64,000 nucleotides of DNA from Nostoc sp. CHAB 5844 (GCF_020829595.1 NZ_JAIVFW010000009.1:100409-164408), one strand, 5' to 3'; shown: positions 33,563-43,704, counted from the first letter of the stretch. Numbers and translations: made by a program. Notes: generated by a model from the sequence alone, not told the origin.

Positions 33563-33860
33563 TTTTCCAATTCTCCTTATCGTAATCTGCGTGGGTTAAA
33601 ACGGCACGAATAAAAATGATTTGTGCTTGATAGTCAATATAAGTTATTAAGCGATAATTATTCCCACCGATATTAAAAACGGTAAAGTTTCCTACCAAAT
33701 CAGCCGAGGGAAATAGTTGACGCAATTGAGCAAAGTTTTCAAAGGAATATTTGGTGATTCTGTCATACCATAATAATAAGTTATTTCTAGCGGTTGAATA
33801 TTTTTCCCAAAATTCTCGTAAAGTCTGCGAAATCTGAGTTTTTCGTTTTCGGCTACTCAT
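33537..33860 (-). CDS. higB: HigB-type mRNA interferase toxin
   Basis: This 107-residue protein has the HigB-like sequence LREFWEKYSTARNNLLLWYD, then VFNIGGNNYRLITYIDYQAQ and FIRAVLTHADYDKENWK. HigB proteins are RelE-fold RNases that cut mRNA on the ribosome. Its start codon overlaps the stop of the cysteine desulfurase gene (ATGA), so ribosomes leaving that gene can start here directly. It then overlaps the antitoxin gene by 26 bases. All parts of the fold appear to be present. Confidence 0.87.
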   Translation of the reverse strand: MSSRKRKTQISQTLREFWEKYSTARNNLLLWYDRITKYSFENFAQLRQLFPSADLVGNFTVFNIGGNNYRLITYIDYQAQIIFIRAVLTHADYDKENWKNDDWFHTS

Positions 33861-35023
33861 ACCAAAGTTTTTTGCTTACGTAAACTTTGAATGGTGGCGA
33901 TCGCATGTTTCCCTACTATATCAATTTCTTCGGCAGTGTTAAACCGTCCAATGCCAACCCGCACTGAGGCATAAGCTAGTTGCTCGGAATGTCCCAAGGC
34001 TGTGAGAACATGAGAAGGTGCAGTCACAGCCGATGAACAAGCAGATCCCGAAGACACCGCCATTACTGGTTGCAGTCCGAGAGAAAGTGCAGCACCATCA
34101 ACTCCTTCAACGCTGATATTCAAACTTCCTGCTAGTCGCTGTGTGGGGTGTCCGTTGAGGTGAATTCCTTCTAACTGCGATAGTTGTAACCACAAACTTT
34201 GTCTGAGTTGGGTAAGACGTTCAGTTTCCGTTGCTTGTTCTGCTAAAGCAATTTCTACAGCTTTGCCAAAGCCAACAATTTGTGGGGTGTATAAAGTTCC
34301 AGAACGCATTCCTCGTTCATGTCCACCGCCATGCTGCTGGGGTGCAAGTTGGACTCTGGGGTTGCGCCTGCGGACGTACAATGCACCGATACCCTTGGGG
34401 CCGTATACTTTATGGGCAGTCAATGACATTAAATCAACTTTCATTGCTTGCACATCTAAGGGTATTTTACCAATAGCTTGGGCTGCATCTGTATGGAAAA
34501 TGATATTGCGATCGCGGCAAATTTCCCCAATTTCTGCTAATGACTGCAACACGCCAATTTCGTTATTAGCCGCCATCACTGATACCAAAATTGTATCTGA
34601 ACGACAAGCTTTTTCTAATTGGTTTAAATCAATCAGTCCATCTTTTTGTACAGACAAAATTGTAATTTCAAAACCTAACGTTTTCAGATATTCACAAGGG
34701 TCTAAAACTGCTTTATGTTCAGTAGCTACAGTAATAATATGCTGACCTTTTTGAAAATAAGCTTCAGCCACACCTTTAATTGCTAAATTATTCGCTTCTG
34801 TCGCGCCACTGGTAAATACAACTTCTTCTGGTGTGGCGTTAATTGCTGCTGCTAATATTTCTCGCGTTTGTTTGACAGCCGCTTCTGCTTCCCAACCATA
34901 AACATGATTAATACTCGCAGGATTGCCAAATTTTTCTGTGAAATATGGCAACATTGCTGCTAATACTCGTTCGTCTACAGGTGTAGTAGCATGGTAATCA
35001 AGATAGATAGGATGATTAGACAT
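33857..35023 (-). CDS. Cysteine desulfurase (IscS/NifS family)
   Basis: This 388-residue PLP enzyme takes sulfur from cysteine for iron-sulfur clusters and thio-modified tRNA. Seen are the start YLDYHATTPVDERVL, the PLP-binding lysine in LMSLTAHKVYGPKGIGALY, the His-rich substrate loop QQHGGGHERGMRSGT and the active Cys near residue 327 in SSGSACSSAV. That loop length fits group I enzymes (IscS/NifS) rather than SufS. Whether it is the housekeeping or a nitrogen-fixation copy cannot be decided, as no nif or isc genes are nearby. Its last four bases overlap the higB start. Confidence 0.9.
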   Translation of the reverse strand: MSNHPIYLDYHATTPVDERVLAAMLPYFTEKFGNPASINHVYGWEAEAAVKQTREILAAAINATPEEVVFTSGATEANNLAIKGVAEAYFQKGQHIITVATEHKAVLDPCEYLKTLGFEITILSVQKDGLIDLNQLEKACRSDTILVSVMAANNEIGVLQSLAEIGEICRDRNIIFHTDAAQAIGKIPLDVQAMKVDLMSLTAHKVYGPKGIGALYVRRRNPRVQLAPQQHGGGHERGMRSGTLYTPQIVGFGKAVEIALAEQATETERLTQLRQSLWLQLSQLEGIHLNGHPTQRLAGSLNISVEGVDGAALSLGLQPVMAVSSGSACSSAVTAPSHVLTALGHSEQLAYASVRVGIGRFNTAEEIDIVGKHAIATIQSLRKQKTLV

Positions 35024-35026
35024 ACA

Positions 35027-35653
35027 TTAATTCAAAACTTGACTGAGTTTTTTTAATATTTGCAAAACCTTATATAATTCATTTTCTCGTCTTAAGAGAG
35101 TAAATTCATCAGAAAGAGCATATATAGGTGTATTTGATTTAATTAGTTTCAAAAAAATAAAATCACTACCATTTGTCAATAATCCAAATACAGGTTTATC
35201 TTGATGGGGGTTGCCCAGCATATAAGATAGTGCTTGAGGAATATTTTCTATAAGTGAAAAGCTTGCTCTTTTAGATTCTATTACCAGCAACCAAAATTGC
35301 TCTTGAATAACTAAGATATCAATTCTGCCTCTGATAATTTCCTCTGCATCTGCGACGGTAATTTCTACTGATTCTTCAGTGGCGATCGCAAATGGCTCCC
35401 GATAAAACCCTGTCAAGTCTAATAGAGGTGATAGTATCACCATTTTGACAGCATTTTCTAAGATTGGCGGACGTTTAACCAAACTTAAGAAATTAGCTTT
35501 TACCCTATCCAAATATTGCTTATCTAAATTTGTAACTTCTGGTAAATCCTCTAACCATTCTGGAAAAAATATTTCATCTTCTGATAGTTGGAGACGAAAT
35601 CTTTCCTCTAAATAAGCAAGTCCGATATTTTGAGCTTGGATAACTTGAACCAT
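35027..35653 (-). CDS. PD-(D/E)XK nuclease-like protein, type I restriction HsdR N-terminal-like
   Basis: This 208-residue protein has a core of RGRIDILVIQEQFWLLVIES followed by KRASFS, which fits the active-site pattern Asp, then Glu-x-Lys with the order D-(X)n-ExK of PD-(D/E)XK nucleases. A later part (LSYMLGNPHQDKPVFGLLTN) fits the HsdR N-terminal and related cyanobacterial families. No helicase part is present, so it is not a restriction enzyme on its own. The ATG at 35653 is chosen because the longer frame would begin with TTG inside the upstream gene. It follows a Uma2 gene and precedes the desulfurase gene with only three bases between. Confidence 0.65.
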   Translation of the reverse strand: MVQVIQAQNIGLAYLEERFRLQLSEDEIFFPEWLEDLPEVTNLDKQYLDRVKANFLSLVKRPPILENAVKMVILSPLLDLTGFYREPFAIATEESVEITVADAEEIIRGRIDILVIQEQFWLLVIESKRASFSLIENIPQALSYMLGNPHQDKPVFGLLTNGSDFIFLKLIKSNTPIYALSDEFTLLRRENELYKVLQILKKLSQVLN

Positions 35654-35696
35654 ATAAAATATTATCAAAGTGAATAAATCAATCTCCAAATAACTC

Positions 35697-36416
35697 TTAA
35701 TCAAGAGTATCTGGATCTATTCCCAAAGCTCTTAATTGTTCCGCCAGTTGTTGAGCGCGTCTTGCCTCTTCTTGAGCGCGTTTTTCTGCTAATTCAGCAC
35801 GTTTTTGGGCTTGTTTAATTTGTTCTTCTGGTGTCGGATATCTGTTTCCTGACTCGTCATACCAATAAAGCCATTCTCTTGTTAAGCCCCAGTAATTTCC
35901 CCGTTCACAACCAATTCCCAAGCCAATTTCTGCTAACCAAACAGGATTACCTGATTGTAATTGATATTTACCATTAACTAACTTATGCACTTCTAAACGG
36001 GGTTTACGGCGACGACGAGGAGAATAAATCACATAATAAAGTACACCCAACGCCTCGTATTTATTTAACTTATCGCTATATTCCTTACGATAATTTTGAG
36101 AAACTACTTCTAAGACAAAAATTGGTAAAACATTTTCATCCCACAGCACATAACTAGGACGTAGTTCTTCATCATAAAATCGTTCCACTCCCAAACTTAA
36201 AAATCCATCTGGGACAATTGGCGGCTCATCAGGGTGATAATAAATACCCATATCTATGCCAAAGAACCAGTCCATCCTTTCAGACCAAAGTATCAGCAGA
36301 ATGGCTTTGAGCAACCCTGGTATTAATTCTTGCAGTTCATTATCCACAGGAGTTTCATCCGAGTCTGGCAGTTCTTCAGCAGAGGGCAAGTACCTCGGCA
36401 AGTTGTACTCTAACAT
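35697..36416 (-). CDS. Uma2 family (DUF820) protein with C-terminal coiled coil
   Basis: This 239-residue protein contains a Uma2 domain (PPIVPDGFLSLGVERF with its Asp, LPIFVLEVVSQNYRKEYSDK with its Glu, then YVIYSPRRRRKPRLEVHKL). A C-terminal Ala/Glu/Arg-rich coiled coil (AEKRAQEEARRAQQLAEQL) is a common addition in this subgroup. The ATG at 36416 gives MLEYNLPRYLPSAEELPDSD; a TTG at 36431 would add five residues. It is upstream of, and on the same strand as, a second PD-(D/E)XK protein and the desulfurase gene, so these may be one transcript. Confidence 0.8.
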   Translation of the reverse strand: MLEYNLPRYLPSAEELPDSDETPVDNELQELIPGLLKAILLILWSERMDWFFGIDMGIYYHPDEPPIVPDGFLSLGVERFYDEELRPSYVLWDENVLPIFVLEVVSQNYRKEYSDKLNKYEALGVLYYVIYSPRRRRKPRLEVHKLVNGKYQLQSGNPVWLAEIGLGIGCERGNYWGLTREWLYWYDESGNRYPTPEEQIKQAQKRAELAEKRAQEEARRAQQLAEQLRALGIDPDTLD

Positions 36417-36993
36417 AGCTGGTTTCTCCAAAACTTCCGGACACTTGGCTTTAGTCTATGAATCTACTCACACCAATATCCTCACCAGAATTATAGCGAT
36501 TTTGTAGTGAAAATTATGATGAAATAAGTAACGAGAGAAAAGTTTTATACTTCCTATTCCCTCATATCCACAAGTCTTAACGATTAATAAATATCTTAGT
36601 TTTTTAGCTCTGTTATTGGTTTATATTTACCAGAGGGTGTATTAACAGCAACTCATTTTCCAAGACTAGGAGGCAGCGTCAAACAATTTTGGATTTTGGA
36701 TTTTGCGAAAAGTTGAGCCAGTGCGTTGGGCGGCTCACCGCAACGTACTGGCTTGACTTGAGCAAACTTTTCAAGACGGATTTTGGATTGACCCATAGAT
36801 AAATTTAGGGGCTTGTAGCATTAAAAATTATTGGTCATACTATCCCTTCCTTCAACTGACACTTTAATATCAAAACCACAAGGTGGGAAAGCTAAGTTGA
36901 TATCTAAACGAATATTTTTGCAGAATTGCAGCGGATAAAGACTAAACTAAAAAGTCTTGTGCAGCAAAACCTATAGAATTAAATGAAGTAATC
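36417..36993. other. 577-base gap upstream of serA with a hairpin element
   Basis: The gap lies between divergent genes and should hold both promoters. It includes the hairpin at 36717-36752 and, just before it, TTTTGGATTTTGGATTTTG, a short direct repeat that occurs near other repeat patches. No gene is seen. Confidence 0.5.
36717..36752 (+). repeat. Hairpin element, intergenic 36-nt copy
   Basis: Bounded by GCCAGT and ACTGGC, it has the left arm GCGTTGGGCGG in common with the 41-nt element, but a different centre (CTCA loop) and a right arm CAACG that pairs with CGTTG. It folds almost completely. Confidence 0.75.
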
Positions 36994-38574
36994 ATGTCCA
37001 AGGTTCTCGTCTCCGATCCTATTGACCAAGCTGGAATTGACATTCTTTCCCAAGTTGCTACTGTTGATGTCAAAACTGGTCTAAAACCCGCAGAATTAAT
37101 CGAAATTATTGGTGATTACGATGCACTAATGATTCGTTCTGGCACAAGGGTAACTGAAGAAATTATTGAGGCTGGCACGCAGTTAAAAATTATTGGTCGT
37201 GCTGGTGTAGGTGTAGATAATGTTGATGTGCCTGCTGCTACACGCAAAGGAATTGTTGTAGTTAATTCTCCTGAAGGAAATACGATCGCAGCTGCGGAAC
37301 ACGCATTAGCAATGATGTTGTCGTTATCTCGCCACATCGCCGATGCTAATGCTTCTGTCAAACGCGGTGAGTGGGATCGCAAAACTTTTGTCGGTGCAGA
37401 AGTTTACAAAAAGACTCTAGGTATTGTCGGTTTAGGTAAAATTGGTTCCCACGTTGCGGCGGTGGCTAAGGCAATGGGAATGAAATTACTCGCTTATGAT
37501 CCCTTCATCTCTAACGAAAGAGCCGAACAAATTGGCTGTCAGTTGGTAGATTTAGATTTGCTCATGCAGCAAGCCGACTACATCACACTCCACATCCCCA
37601 AAACCGCAGAAACTACTCATTTAATCAACGCCACAACTCTGGGAAAAATGAAACCCACGGCTCGGATTATCAACTGCGCTCGTGGTGGGATTATTGATGA
37701 AGCAGCTTTAGCCGCAGCAATCAAAGAAGGTAAAATTGCTGGTGCAGCGTTGGATGTGTTCGAGTCAGAACCTTTGGGTGATTCACAATTGCGATCGCTT
37801 GGTAAAGAAGCCATCCTCACCCCTCACTTAGGAGCCTCCACCACAGAAGCGCAAGTCAATGTCGCAATTGACGTAGCTGAACAAATCCGCGACGTACTTT
37901 TAGGACTCCCCGCACGTTCGGCCGTCAACATTCCCGGACTTGGCCCCGATGTCCTAGAAGAACTCAAACCCTATATGCAACTGGCGGAAACCTTGGGTAA
38001 CTTGGTAGGACAATTAGCTGGTGGTCGAGTAGAAACACTGACTGTCAGATTACAAGGGGAACTAGCAACCAATAAGAGTCAGCCCTTGGTTGTAGCATCC
38101 CTCAAAGGTCTACTTTACCAAGCTCTGCGGGAACGAGTAAATTACGTCAACGCCAACATCGAAGCCAAGGAACGAGGAATTCGCGTCATTGAAACACGGG
38201 ATGCTTCTGTACGCGACTATGCTGGCTCTCTGCGTTTGGAAGCCACAGGTACTTTAGGCACTCACTCAGTTACAGGTGCTTTGTTGGGTGAAAAAGAAAT
38301 TCACTTAACGGACGTTGATGGCTTTCCGATTAACGTTCCTCCCAGCAAACACATGGTGTTTACCCTGCACCGCGATATGCCAGGAATTATCGGTAAACTC
38401 GGTTCTCTCCTCGGCAGTTTTAACGTCAACATTGCTAGTATGCAGGTAGGCCGTAAAATTGTCCGTGGCGATGCAGTCATGGCTTTGAGTATTGATGATC
38501 CCTTACCCGACGGCATTTTGGCTGAAATTACCAAAGTACCAGGAATTCGGGACGCGTATACAGTAACTTTATAA
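36994..38574 (+). CDS. serA: D-3-phosphoglycerate dehydrogenase
   Basis: This 526-residue enzyme oxidises 3-phosphoglycerate in the first step of serine synthesis. It has the D-2-hydroxyacid dehydrogenase fold: [16 protein letters not shown], the NAD-binding [15 protein letters not shown], the catalytic Arg in [14 protein letters not shown], Glu in ALDVFESEP and His in [12 protein letters not shown]. An intervening regulatory domain (about 320-450) and a C-terminal ACT domain ([19 protein letters not shown]) follow, the long form that often senses serine. It lies 76 bases upstream of prmA, separated by repeat-like AAAAGTAAAA sequence. Confidence 0.95.
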   Translation: MSKVLVSDPIDQAGIDILSQVATVDVKTGLKPAELIEIIGDYDALMIRSGTRVTEEIIEAGTQLKIIGRAGVGVDNVDVPAATRKGIVVVNSPEGNTIAAAEHALAMMLSLSRHIADANASVKRGEWDRKTFVGAEVYKKTLGIVGLGKIGSHVAAVAKAMGMKLLAYDPFISNERAEQIGCQLVDLDLLMQQADYITLHIPKTAETTHLINATTLGKMKPTARIINCARGGIIDEAALAAAIKEGKIAGAALDVFESEPLGDSQLRSLGKEAILTPHLGASTTEAQVNVAIDVAEQIRDVLLGLPARSAVNIPGLGPDVLEELKPYMQLAETLGNLVGQLAGGRVETLTVRLQGELATNKSQPLVVASLKGLLYQALRERVNYVNANIEAKERGIRVIETRDASVRDYAGSLRLEATGTLGTHSVTGALLGEKEIHLTDVDGFPINVPPSKHMVFTLHRDMPGIIGKLGSLLGSFNVNIASMQVGRKIVRGDAVMALSIDDPLPDGILAEITKVPGIRDAYTVTL

Positions 38575-38650
38575 AGGCAAAAGTAAAAGGGCAAAAGTAA
38601 AAAGAACTTTATTTCTTTTGCCTTTTGCCTTTGAACTTTTAACTTTTTTT

Positions 38651-39565
38651 ATGGCAAACACTTGGTGGGAACTGCAAATTTTATGTGAGCCAGAGCTAGA
38701 AGATTCTATCTTTTGGCGGCTGGAAGATTTTGGGAGCCGGGGGACAGCCAGCGAACGTAAAGGGAATTCTTCGTTAGTCAAGGCATACCTGCCGCAATTT
38801 CAAGCACAGTTACTAGACTTGGCAGCACTGGCGCTGCGGTTGCGTCAAGATGCTTTGTGTGTAGGCTTATCTGCGCCTAGTTTGCACTGGCAATTAATAG
38901 ATGAAGAAGATTGGGCTAGTAGCTGGAAACAATATTGGCAACCCCAGGAAATAGGCGATCGCTTTTTGATTAACCCTGCATGGCTACCAATGCCAGACAC
39001 CGAACGGTTAGTGATTCTCCTTGATCCTGGTGTGGCTTTTGGTACAGGAAATCATGCGACAACTCAACTTTGTTTAGAAGCATTAGAGATGCGCTTAAGC
39101 GAAATTCCCCAATCGTTTGTTGGGAACGCAGAAAAAGAACCAGTCATAATTGCAGATATCGGTTGCGGTTCTGGGATTTTATCTATCGGTGCAGTCTTGC
39201 TGGGAGCCGAAAAAGTTTATGCGGTGGATAATGATCCTTTAGCAGTGCAATCAACTTTTAGCAATCGCGCCCTCAACAACGTGAGCCAGGAACGCTTGAT
39301 TCCAGCCGAAGGTAGTGTAGACGTTTTGAGCAAAATCATTGACAAACCTGTAGATGGTATCGTCTGTAATATTTTAGCTGACGTGATTATTCAGTTAGTT
39401 CCAGAAATGACTGCGATCGCTAAACCTAGCACTTGGGCAATATTCAGCGGTATTTTAATAGAACAATCCAAAGCAGTAGCAGATGTGTTAGAAAAACATG
39501 GTTGGGTTGTGGCTACCCTGTGGAAGAAAAAAGAATGGTGCTGTTTAAATGTGCGGCGTTCTTGA
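38651..39565 (+). CDS. prmA: Ribosomal protein L11 methyltransferase
   Basis: This 304-residue enzyme methylates ribosomal protein L11 with SAM. It has the PrmA-type N-terminal domain ([20 protein letters not shown]), the linker [20 protein letters not shown], the motif [20 protein letters not shown] specific to this family, and motif [21 protein letters not shown]. The catalytic-site motif NIL in [12 protein letters not shown] is present. The ATG at 38651 gives the usual family N-terminus; the upstream frame to 38618 is repeat sequence. Confidence 0.94.
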   Translation: MANTWWELQILCEPELEDSIFWRLEDFGSRGTASERKGNSSLVKAYLPQFQAQLLDLAALALRLRQDALCVGLSAPSLHWQLIDEEDWASSWKQYWQPQEIGDRFLINPAWLPMPDTERLVILLDPGVAFGTGNHATTQLCLEALEMRLSEIPQSFVGNAEKEPVIIADIGCGSGILSIGAVLLGAEKVYAVDNDPLAVQSTFSNRALNNVSQERLIPAEGSVDVLSKIIDKPVDGIVCNILADVIIQLVPEMTAIAKPSTWAIFSGILIEQSKAVADVLEKHGWVVATLWKKKEWCCLNVRRS

Positions 39566-39692
39566 TTGGATAAACAACTACATAGCAGTCCTAGATCATT
39601 CGTGAATAACAAGATTCCAGACTCTCACATGCCTTGGCAATTAAGTTTAATTCAAAATATATTTAAAAATTTAAATTTTATATAATTTAGTT

Positions 39693-39947
39693 TTATTTAT
39701 ACTTAATTTTTAGCCATAAAATTATCAGGTTAAAAATAAATGATATAGCATTAGAAATAATAATTGGCAAAGCTTGTAAAGCAATGCCATAAACTAACCA
39801 TAATAAAAGTCCACTCATAAATGTAATTAGCATCACAAAAGAAACATCTTTTGCTGATTTAGTTTTCCAAATTTTAAACATCTGGGGCAAAAACGCTATG
39901 GTAGTTAATGCCCCAGCGACTAATCCTAGTACTGTAATTAAATTCAT
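39693..39947 (-). CDS. SemiSWEET sugar transporter
   Basis: This 84-residue protein has three membrane segments and a Pro-Gln motif in TTIAFLPQMFKIWKTKSAKD at the end of the first. It continues with VSFVMLITFMSGLLLWLVYG and a third segment rich in Ile and Leu. This is the single triple-helix bundle of SemiSWEETs, which dimerise to move sugars such as sucrose or glucose down a gradient. The length and the PQ motif fit the family well. The substrate is not known. It stands alone between prmA and the CHAT gene. Confidence 0.88.
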   Translation of the reverse strand: MNLITVLGLVAGALTTIAFLPQMFKIWKTKSAKDVSFVMLITFMSGLLLWLVYGIALQALPIIISNAISFIFNLIILWLKIKYK

Positions 39948-40042
39948 TAATAATTACGATATAAAAAGGTTACACAGAGATATTTTAACAGGTTATAACT
40001 GAGAGAAAAATACCCATTTTCTTAGTATATAGATAGAGATAG

Positions 40043-41974
40043 ATGCAACCACATCAACTTGTTTTACTCACCATCATTACTGTTTTATCTACCTTTGCAA
40101 CGCCTTTAATCAAAATTTTCACAACGCATTCTACCATTCAGGTATTAGCACAAGCACCAAATGACCGACAAGCAGAAGCATCTCGCTTATTAGACAAAGC
40201 TAATCAGCAACTTAATCAAAGTCAATTTGAAGATGCCATTAATTCTTTCCAACAGGCATTAAAAATCTATCGAGCAATTAATGACCGAAATTATGAGGGT
40301 ATAACCCTGCAAGGTTTAGCGGATGCCTACTCTGTTTTGGGAAAACATAAAATAGCAATTGATTATTACCAACAGAGTTTAATTATTGCGAAAAAAGCTG
40401 AAAATATCTCCTTAGAAAGGGAGGCTCTGTTTCGGTTAGCTGAGTCTTACGAACTCATCGGAAATCTGAATCAAGCTGTGAAAGGTTACGAACAACTTTT
40501 GCCTTTTTTAGCAGAAAACTCTGCTCGTTATTATGGTGGAACATTGGGACGTTTTGGAAATTTACTTCTTAAAGCTGGCAAACTGCAAGAATCTCAAATA
40601 AAACTTTTAGGCGGGATCAAAGTGATTGAGGATGGACTGAAAAATATCTTTGCTGATTCTGAACTATCAGATATATCAAGAGTTTTTGTACGTGACAGAT
40701 ATGAAGCACCATTTATCACTTTACAGCGTGTATTAGTTGCCCAGAAAAAGCCAGAGACTGCTTTAGAAACTGCGGAGTGGTCAAAAGCCAGAGTATTAGT
40801 AGAGTTAGTAGCATCTCGTCTTTCTCAACCTGATCGGAAATTTGAGCCACCACAACCACCTAAAATCAAGCAAATTCAACAAATAGCCAGAGAGCAAAAT
40901 GCCACACTGGTGGAATATTCGATTATTCATCATCCTTTACTAGTCAAAACTCCAGGAAAAAGAGAATGGCAGGAATCAGAATTATATATTTGGGTAGTTA
41001 AACCTACAGGTAAAATTATATTTCACTCTGTTGACTTGACAAAACTGAAAGATAAAAATCATCTAACTTTAGACCAAATAGTTAATAAAATTATCACTTC
41101 CAATCCTCATGAATGGAGTAAATATTTAAAGCAATTACATAAAACTTTAATCCAACCTATTGCTGCCGATCTACCAAAAAATCCTAATGAACATATAATT
41201 TTTATTCCTGATGATGCTCTCTTTTTTGTGCCATTTTCAGCACTGCAAGACGAGAATGGCAAATATCTGATTGAGCAACACACTATCCTAACTGCTCCTT
41301 CTATTCAAGTTTTATCATTGACTCATCAACAAAAAGGAAAAGTTAAACAAGCCGCTCTGAAAGATGTGTTAGTGGTGGGCAATCCTACTATGCCCAAAGT
41401 ATCAATAAATGATGATGAAATCCCTCAGCAATTAGAGCCTTTACCGTTTGCAGAAGCAGAAGCAAATAACATTGCTCGTCTGTTTAAGACTAAAGCAATT
41501 CTTGGCAAATATGCCACTAAAATCAACATTTTACAGCGCATGAAAACAGCGCGAATTATTCACCTAGCAACCCACGGATGGGCTGAAGATCAAGGAGGTT
41601 TGGGAAGTTGGATTGCATTAGCACCTTCTAATGGGGACAACGGCTTACTCACAGCTGAAGAAATCCTCTCTTTAAAATTGAATGCCGAATTAGTCGTCTT
41701 AAGTGCTTGTAAAACGGCACGAGGCTCACTTACTGGTGATGGTGTAGTGGGATTATCGCGTTCTTTGATTGCTGCGGGAACACCCAGTGTAATCGTTTCA
41801 CTATGGAATATTCCTGATGAATCAACTCAGTTAGTTATGACTGAGTTTTATCAACATCTTCAAAAAAACTCTGATAAAGCACAAGCTCTACGTCAGGCGA
41901 TGTTAAGTTTAATCAAACAACGCTATCTTCCTTTGAGTTGGGCAGCATTTACACTAATTGGTGAGGCACAATAA
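40043..41974 (+). CDS. Exported TPR-CHAT protease-like protein
   Basis: This 643-residue protein has an N-terminal hydrophobic signal, TPR repeats at about 50-190 (such as YEGITLQGLADAYSVLGKHK and later DYYQQSLIIAKKAEN), and a C-terminal CHAT domain from about 350. The caspase-like dyad is present: His511 in LATHGWAEDQGG and Cys556 in VVLSACKTARGSLTGDGV. The end SLWNIPDESTQLVMTEFYQH is typical. CHAT proteases of this layout cut unknown targets, and similar proteins work in bacterial immunity and programmed responses. It shares a transcript with the small exported protein that begins 13 bases later. It is distinct from HetF by length and order. Confidence 0.87.
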   Translation: MQPHQLVLLTIITVLSTFATPLIKIFTTHSTIQVLAQAPNDRQAEASRLLDKANQQLNQSQFEDAINSFQQALKIYRAINDRNYEGITLQGLADAYSVLGKHKIAIDYYQQSLIIAKKAENISLEREALFRLAESYELIGNLNQAVKGYEQLLPFLAENSARYYGGTLGRFGNLLLKAGKLQESQIKLLGGIKVIEDGLKNIFADSELSDISRVFVRDRYEAPFITLQRVLVAQKKPETALETAEWSKARVLVELVASRLSQPDRKFEPPQPPKIKQIQQIAREQNATLVEYSIIHHPLLVKTPGKREWQESELYIWVVKPTGKIIFHSVDLTKLKDKNHLTLDQIVNKIITSNPHEWSKYLKQLHKTLIQPIAADLPKNPNEHIIFIPDDALFFVPFSALQDENGKYLIEQHTILTAPSIQVLSLTHQQKGKVKQAALKDVLVVGNPTMPKVSINDDEIPQQLEPLPFAEAEANNIARLFKTKAILGKYATKINILQRMKTARIIHLATHGWAEDQGGLGSWIALAPSNGDNGLLTAEEILSLKLNAELVVLSACKTARGSLTGDGVVGLSRSLIAAGTPSVIVSLWNIPDESTQLVMTEFYQHLQKNSDKAQALRQAMLSLIKQRYLPLSWAAFTLIGEAQ

Positions 41975-41987
41975 GGGACTTCTAAAT

Positions 41988-42551
41988 ATGAATAATTTTA
42001 ATAAATTGATGGCATTGTCTGCTTTGATGCTAAGTTCTGGTAGTGTTACATTATTTTATTTAACAGCAAACAGTCTGGCTCAAGCACCTCAAACAGTTTC
42101 TGCATCCGACGATAAACGATTTGTAAATCAAAATTTCAGTCAACAAGCACTGCGGCAAATTCCTCAAGGCATTTCAGCTTGTAAGCAATATCAAAAAAAG
42201 GAGCTTTGTGCTTATAAAAGAAAGCATATTTTTAGAAATGCAACCTTGACGTTTGAGCAAGATATCACAACATACGTTCAGGCAACAATGACTCCGACTA
42301 ATCCTATTTCTTTAGAACAAGCATTATCCTACGCAAGAATTTTAGGTGGTAGAAATAGCTTTTTAGGTGATAGAGATAGCTATGTTAACTTTGCATCTCC
42401 GTCTTCTCGCTCAAAAAAACAAATCGTTTATTCGGGTTGCGAATTTAAAGTTGAGAATGAAAACAAAAATATTTTTCTGTGCATTTCACAACTATCTCTG
42501 ACACTCAATGGAAAAATTAAAAAAATATTTTTACACTTTGAAAGTCCGTAG
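41988..42551 (+). CDS. Exported protein of unknown function, CHAT partner candidate
   Basis: This 187-residue protein starts at the ATG at 41988, 13 bases after the CHAT gene, and has a signal peptide (LMALSALMLSSGSVTLFYLT). The mature part has a helix with two Cys (SACKQYQKKELCAYKRKHIF) and a beta-rich end with two more (VYSGCEFKVENENKNIFLC). Four Cys in an exported protein suggest disulfides. No family is recognised. The tight spacing to the CHAT gene points to a joint function, possibly as substrate or inhibitor, which is inference only. Confidence 0.6.
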   Translation: MNNFNKLMALSALMLSSGSVTLFYLTANSLAQAPQTVSASDDKRFVNQNFSQQALRQIPQGISACKQYQKKELCAYKRKHIFRNATLTFEQDITTYVQATMTPTNPISLEQALSYARILGGRNSFLGDRDSYVNFASPSSRSKKQIVYSGCEFKVENENKNIFLCISQLSLTLNGKIKKIFLHFESP

Positions 42552-42615
42552 TTGAGTGTAAGTTCAGACGATCGCCACAATCATGCAAACCAAGATAGCG
42601 CGATCGCTGCAACAA

Positions 42616-43704
42616 TTACAATACATGACACTGAGCGTGATGCCGCAATAAATGGTCACACAAAACCAGCCCCACCATCGCCTCCACCATTGGGACTGCG
42701 CGGGGTAACACACAAGGATCGTGTCTGCCTTTCCCAGCTAATACTGTTTCTTCACCCTCACGAGTGACTGTTTTTTGTTCTTTTCTAATAGTTGCTGTTG
42801 GTTTAAAAGCAACTCGTAAAATAATATTTTCGCCGTTAGAAATACCACCTTGAATGCCGCCAGAACGATTAGTTACAGTGCGAATTTCACCATTTTCATC
42901 AATATAAAATTCGTCGTTATGTTCAATTCCTGTTAACAGCGTCCCGGCAAAACCTGAACCAATTTCAAAACCTTTACTAGCAGGAAGCGACATCACAGCT
43001 TTGGCAATATCTGCTTCTAATTTATCAAATACTGGCTCACCCAAACCTTTCGGTACATTTCGGGCGACACATTCCACCACACCGCCGATAGAATCACCTT
43101 GTCTGCCAGTTTGCTCGATTAATTCAATCATGCGATTGGCGCATTCTGCATCAGGACAACGGACGATGTTGCTTTCTACTTGTTCTAAGGTGACAGTATT
43201 CGGGTCAACTATACCTTCTAAATCTTTGATGCGCTTGACATAACTGATCACTTCTACATTAGCAACTTGTAGGAGAATTTTTTTAGCGATCGCACCTGCG
43301 GCAACTCTACCAATTGTCTCCCGTGCTGATGACCTACCACCACCTTGCCAATTCCGAATTCCGTATTTAGCATCATAGGTCGCATCGGCATGGGAAGGGC
43401 GATATTTCACTGCCATCTCATCATAATCTTGCGATCGCGTGTCTTTATTCCGCACCAAGATAGAAATAGGTGTCCCTAGAGTTTTCCCTTCAAACACCCC
43501 AGACAAAATCTCACAGGTGTCTGCTTCCTTACGTGGCGTGGTAATCTTACTTTGTCCTGGTCGTCTTCTGTCTAACTCGAACTGAATTTCTTCCGGCGTG
43601 ATTTCGAGTTGCGGCGGACAACCATCAATTACAACTCCCACACCGCCGCCGTGGGACTCACCAAAGGTAGTGATGCGAAATAGATGCCCAAAAGTATTGC
43701 CCAT
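42616..43704 (-). CDS. aroC: Chorismate synthase
   Basis: This 362-residue flavin-dependent enzyme makes chorismate, the last common step to aromatic amino acids and quinones. It has all three family signatures: [17 protein letters not shown] near the N-terminus, [20 protein letters not shown] in the middle, and [20 protein letters not shown] with [17 protein letters not shown] near the C-terminus. It needs reduced FMN but does not consume it. It stands alone. The C-terminus HAQCHVL is slightly shifted compared with common versions, but the catalytic part is complete. Confidence 0.96.
   Translation of the reverse strand: MGNTFGHLFRITTFGESHGGGVGVVIDGCPPQLEITPEEIQFELDRRRPGQSKITTPRKEADTCEILSGVFEGKTLGTPISILVRNKDTRSQDYDEMAVKYRPSHADATYDAKYGIRNWQGGGRSSARETIGRVAAGAIAKKILLQVANVEVISYVKRIKDLEGIVDPNTVTLEQVESNIVRCPDAECANRMIELIEQTGRQGDSIGGVVECVARNVPKGLGEPVFDKLEADIAKAVMSLPASKGFEIGSGFAGTLLTGIEHNDEFYIDENGEIRTVTNRSGGIQGGISNGENIILRVAFKPTATIRKEQKTVTREGEETVLAGKGRHDPCVLPRAVPMVEAMVGLVLCDHLLRHHAQCHVL

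Noticed and set aside
36432..36993. A riboswitch or leader upstream of serA
   Set aside because: Apart from the hairpin element, no conserved riboswitch core could be recognised.
40043..41974. Identification of the CHAT protein as HetF
   Set aside because: HetF has a different length and order of domains. This protein has N-terminal TPR units and the layout of common TPR-CHAT proteins.
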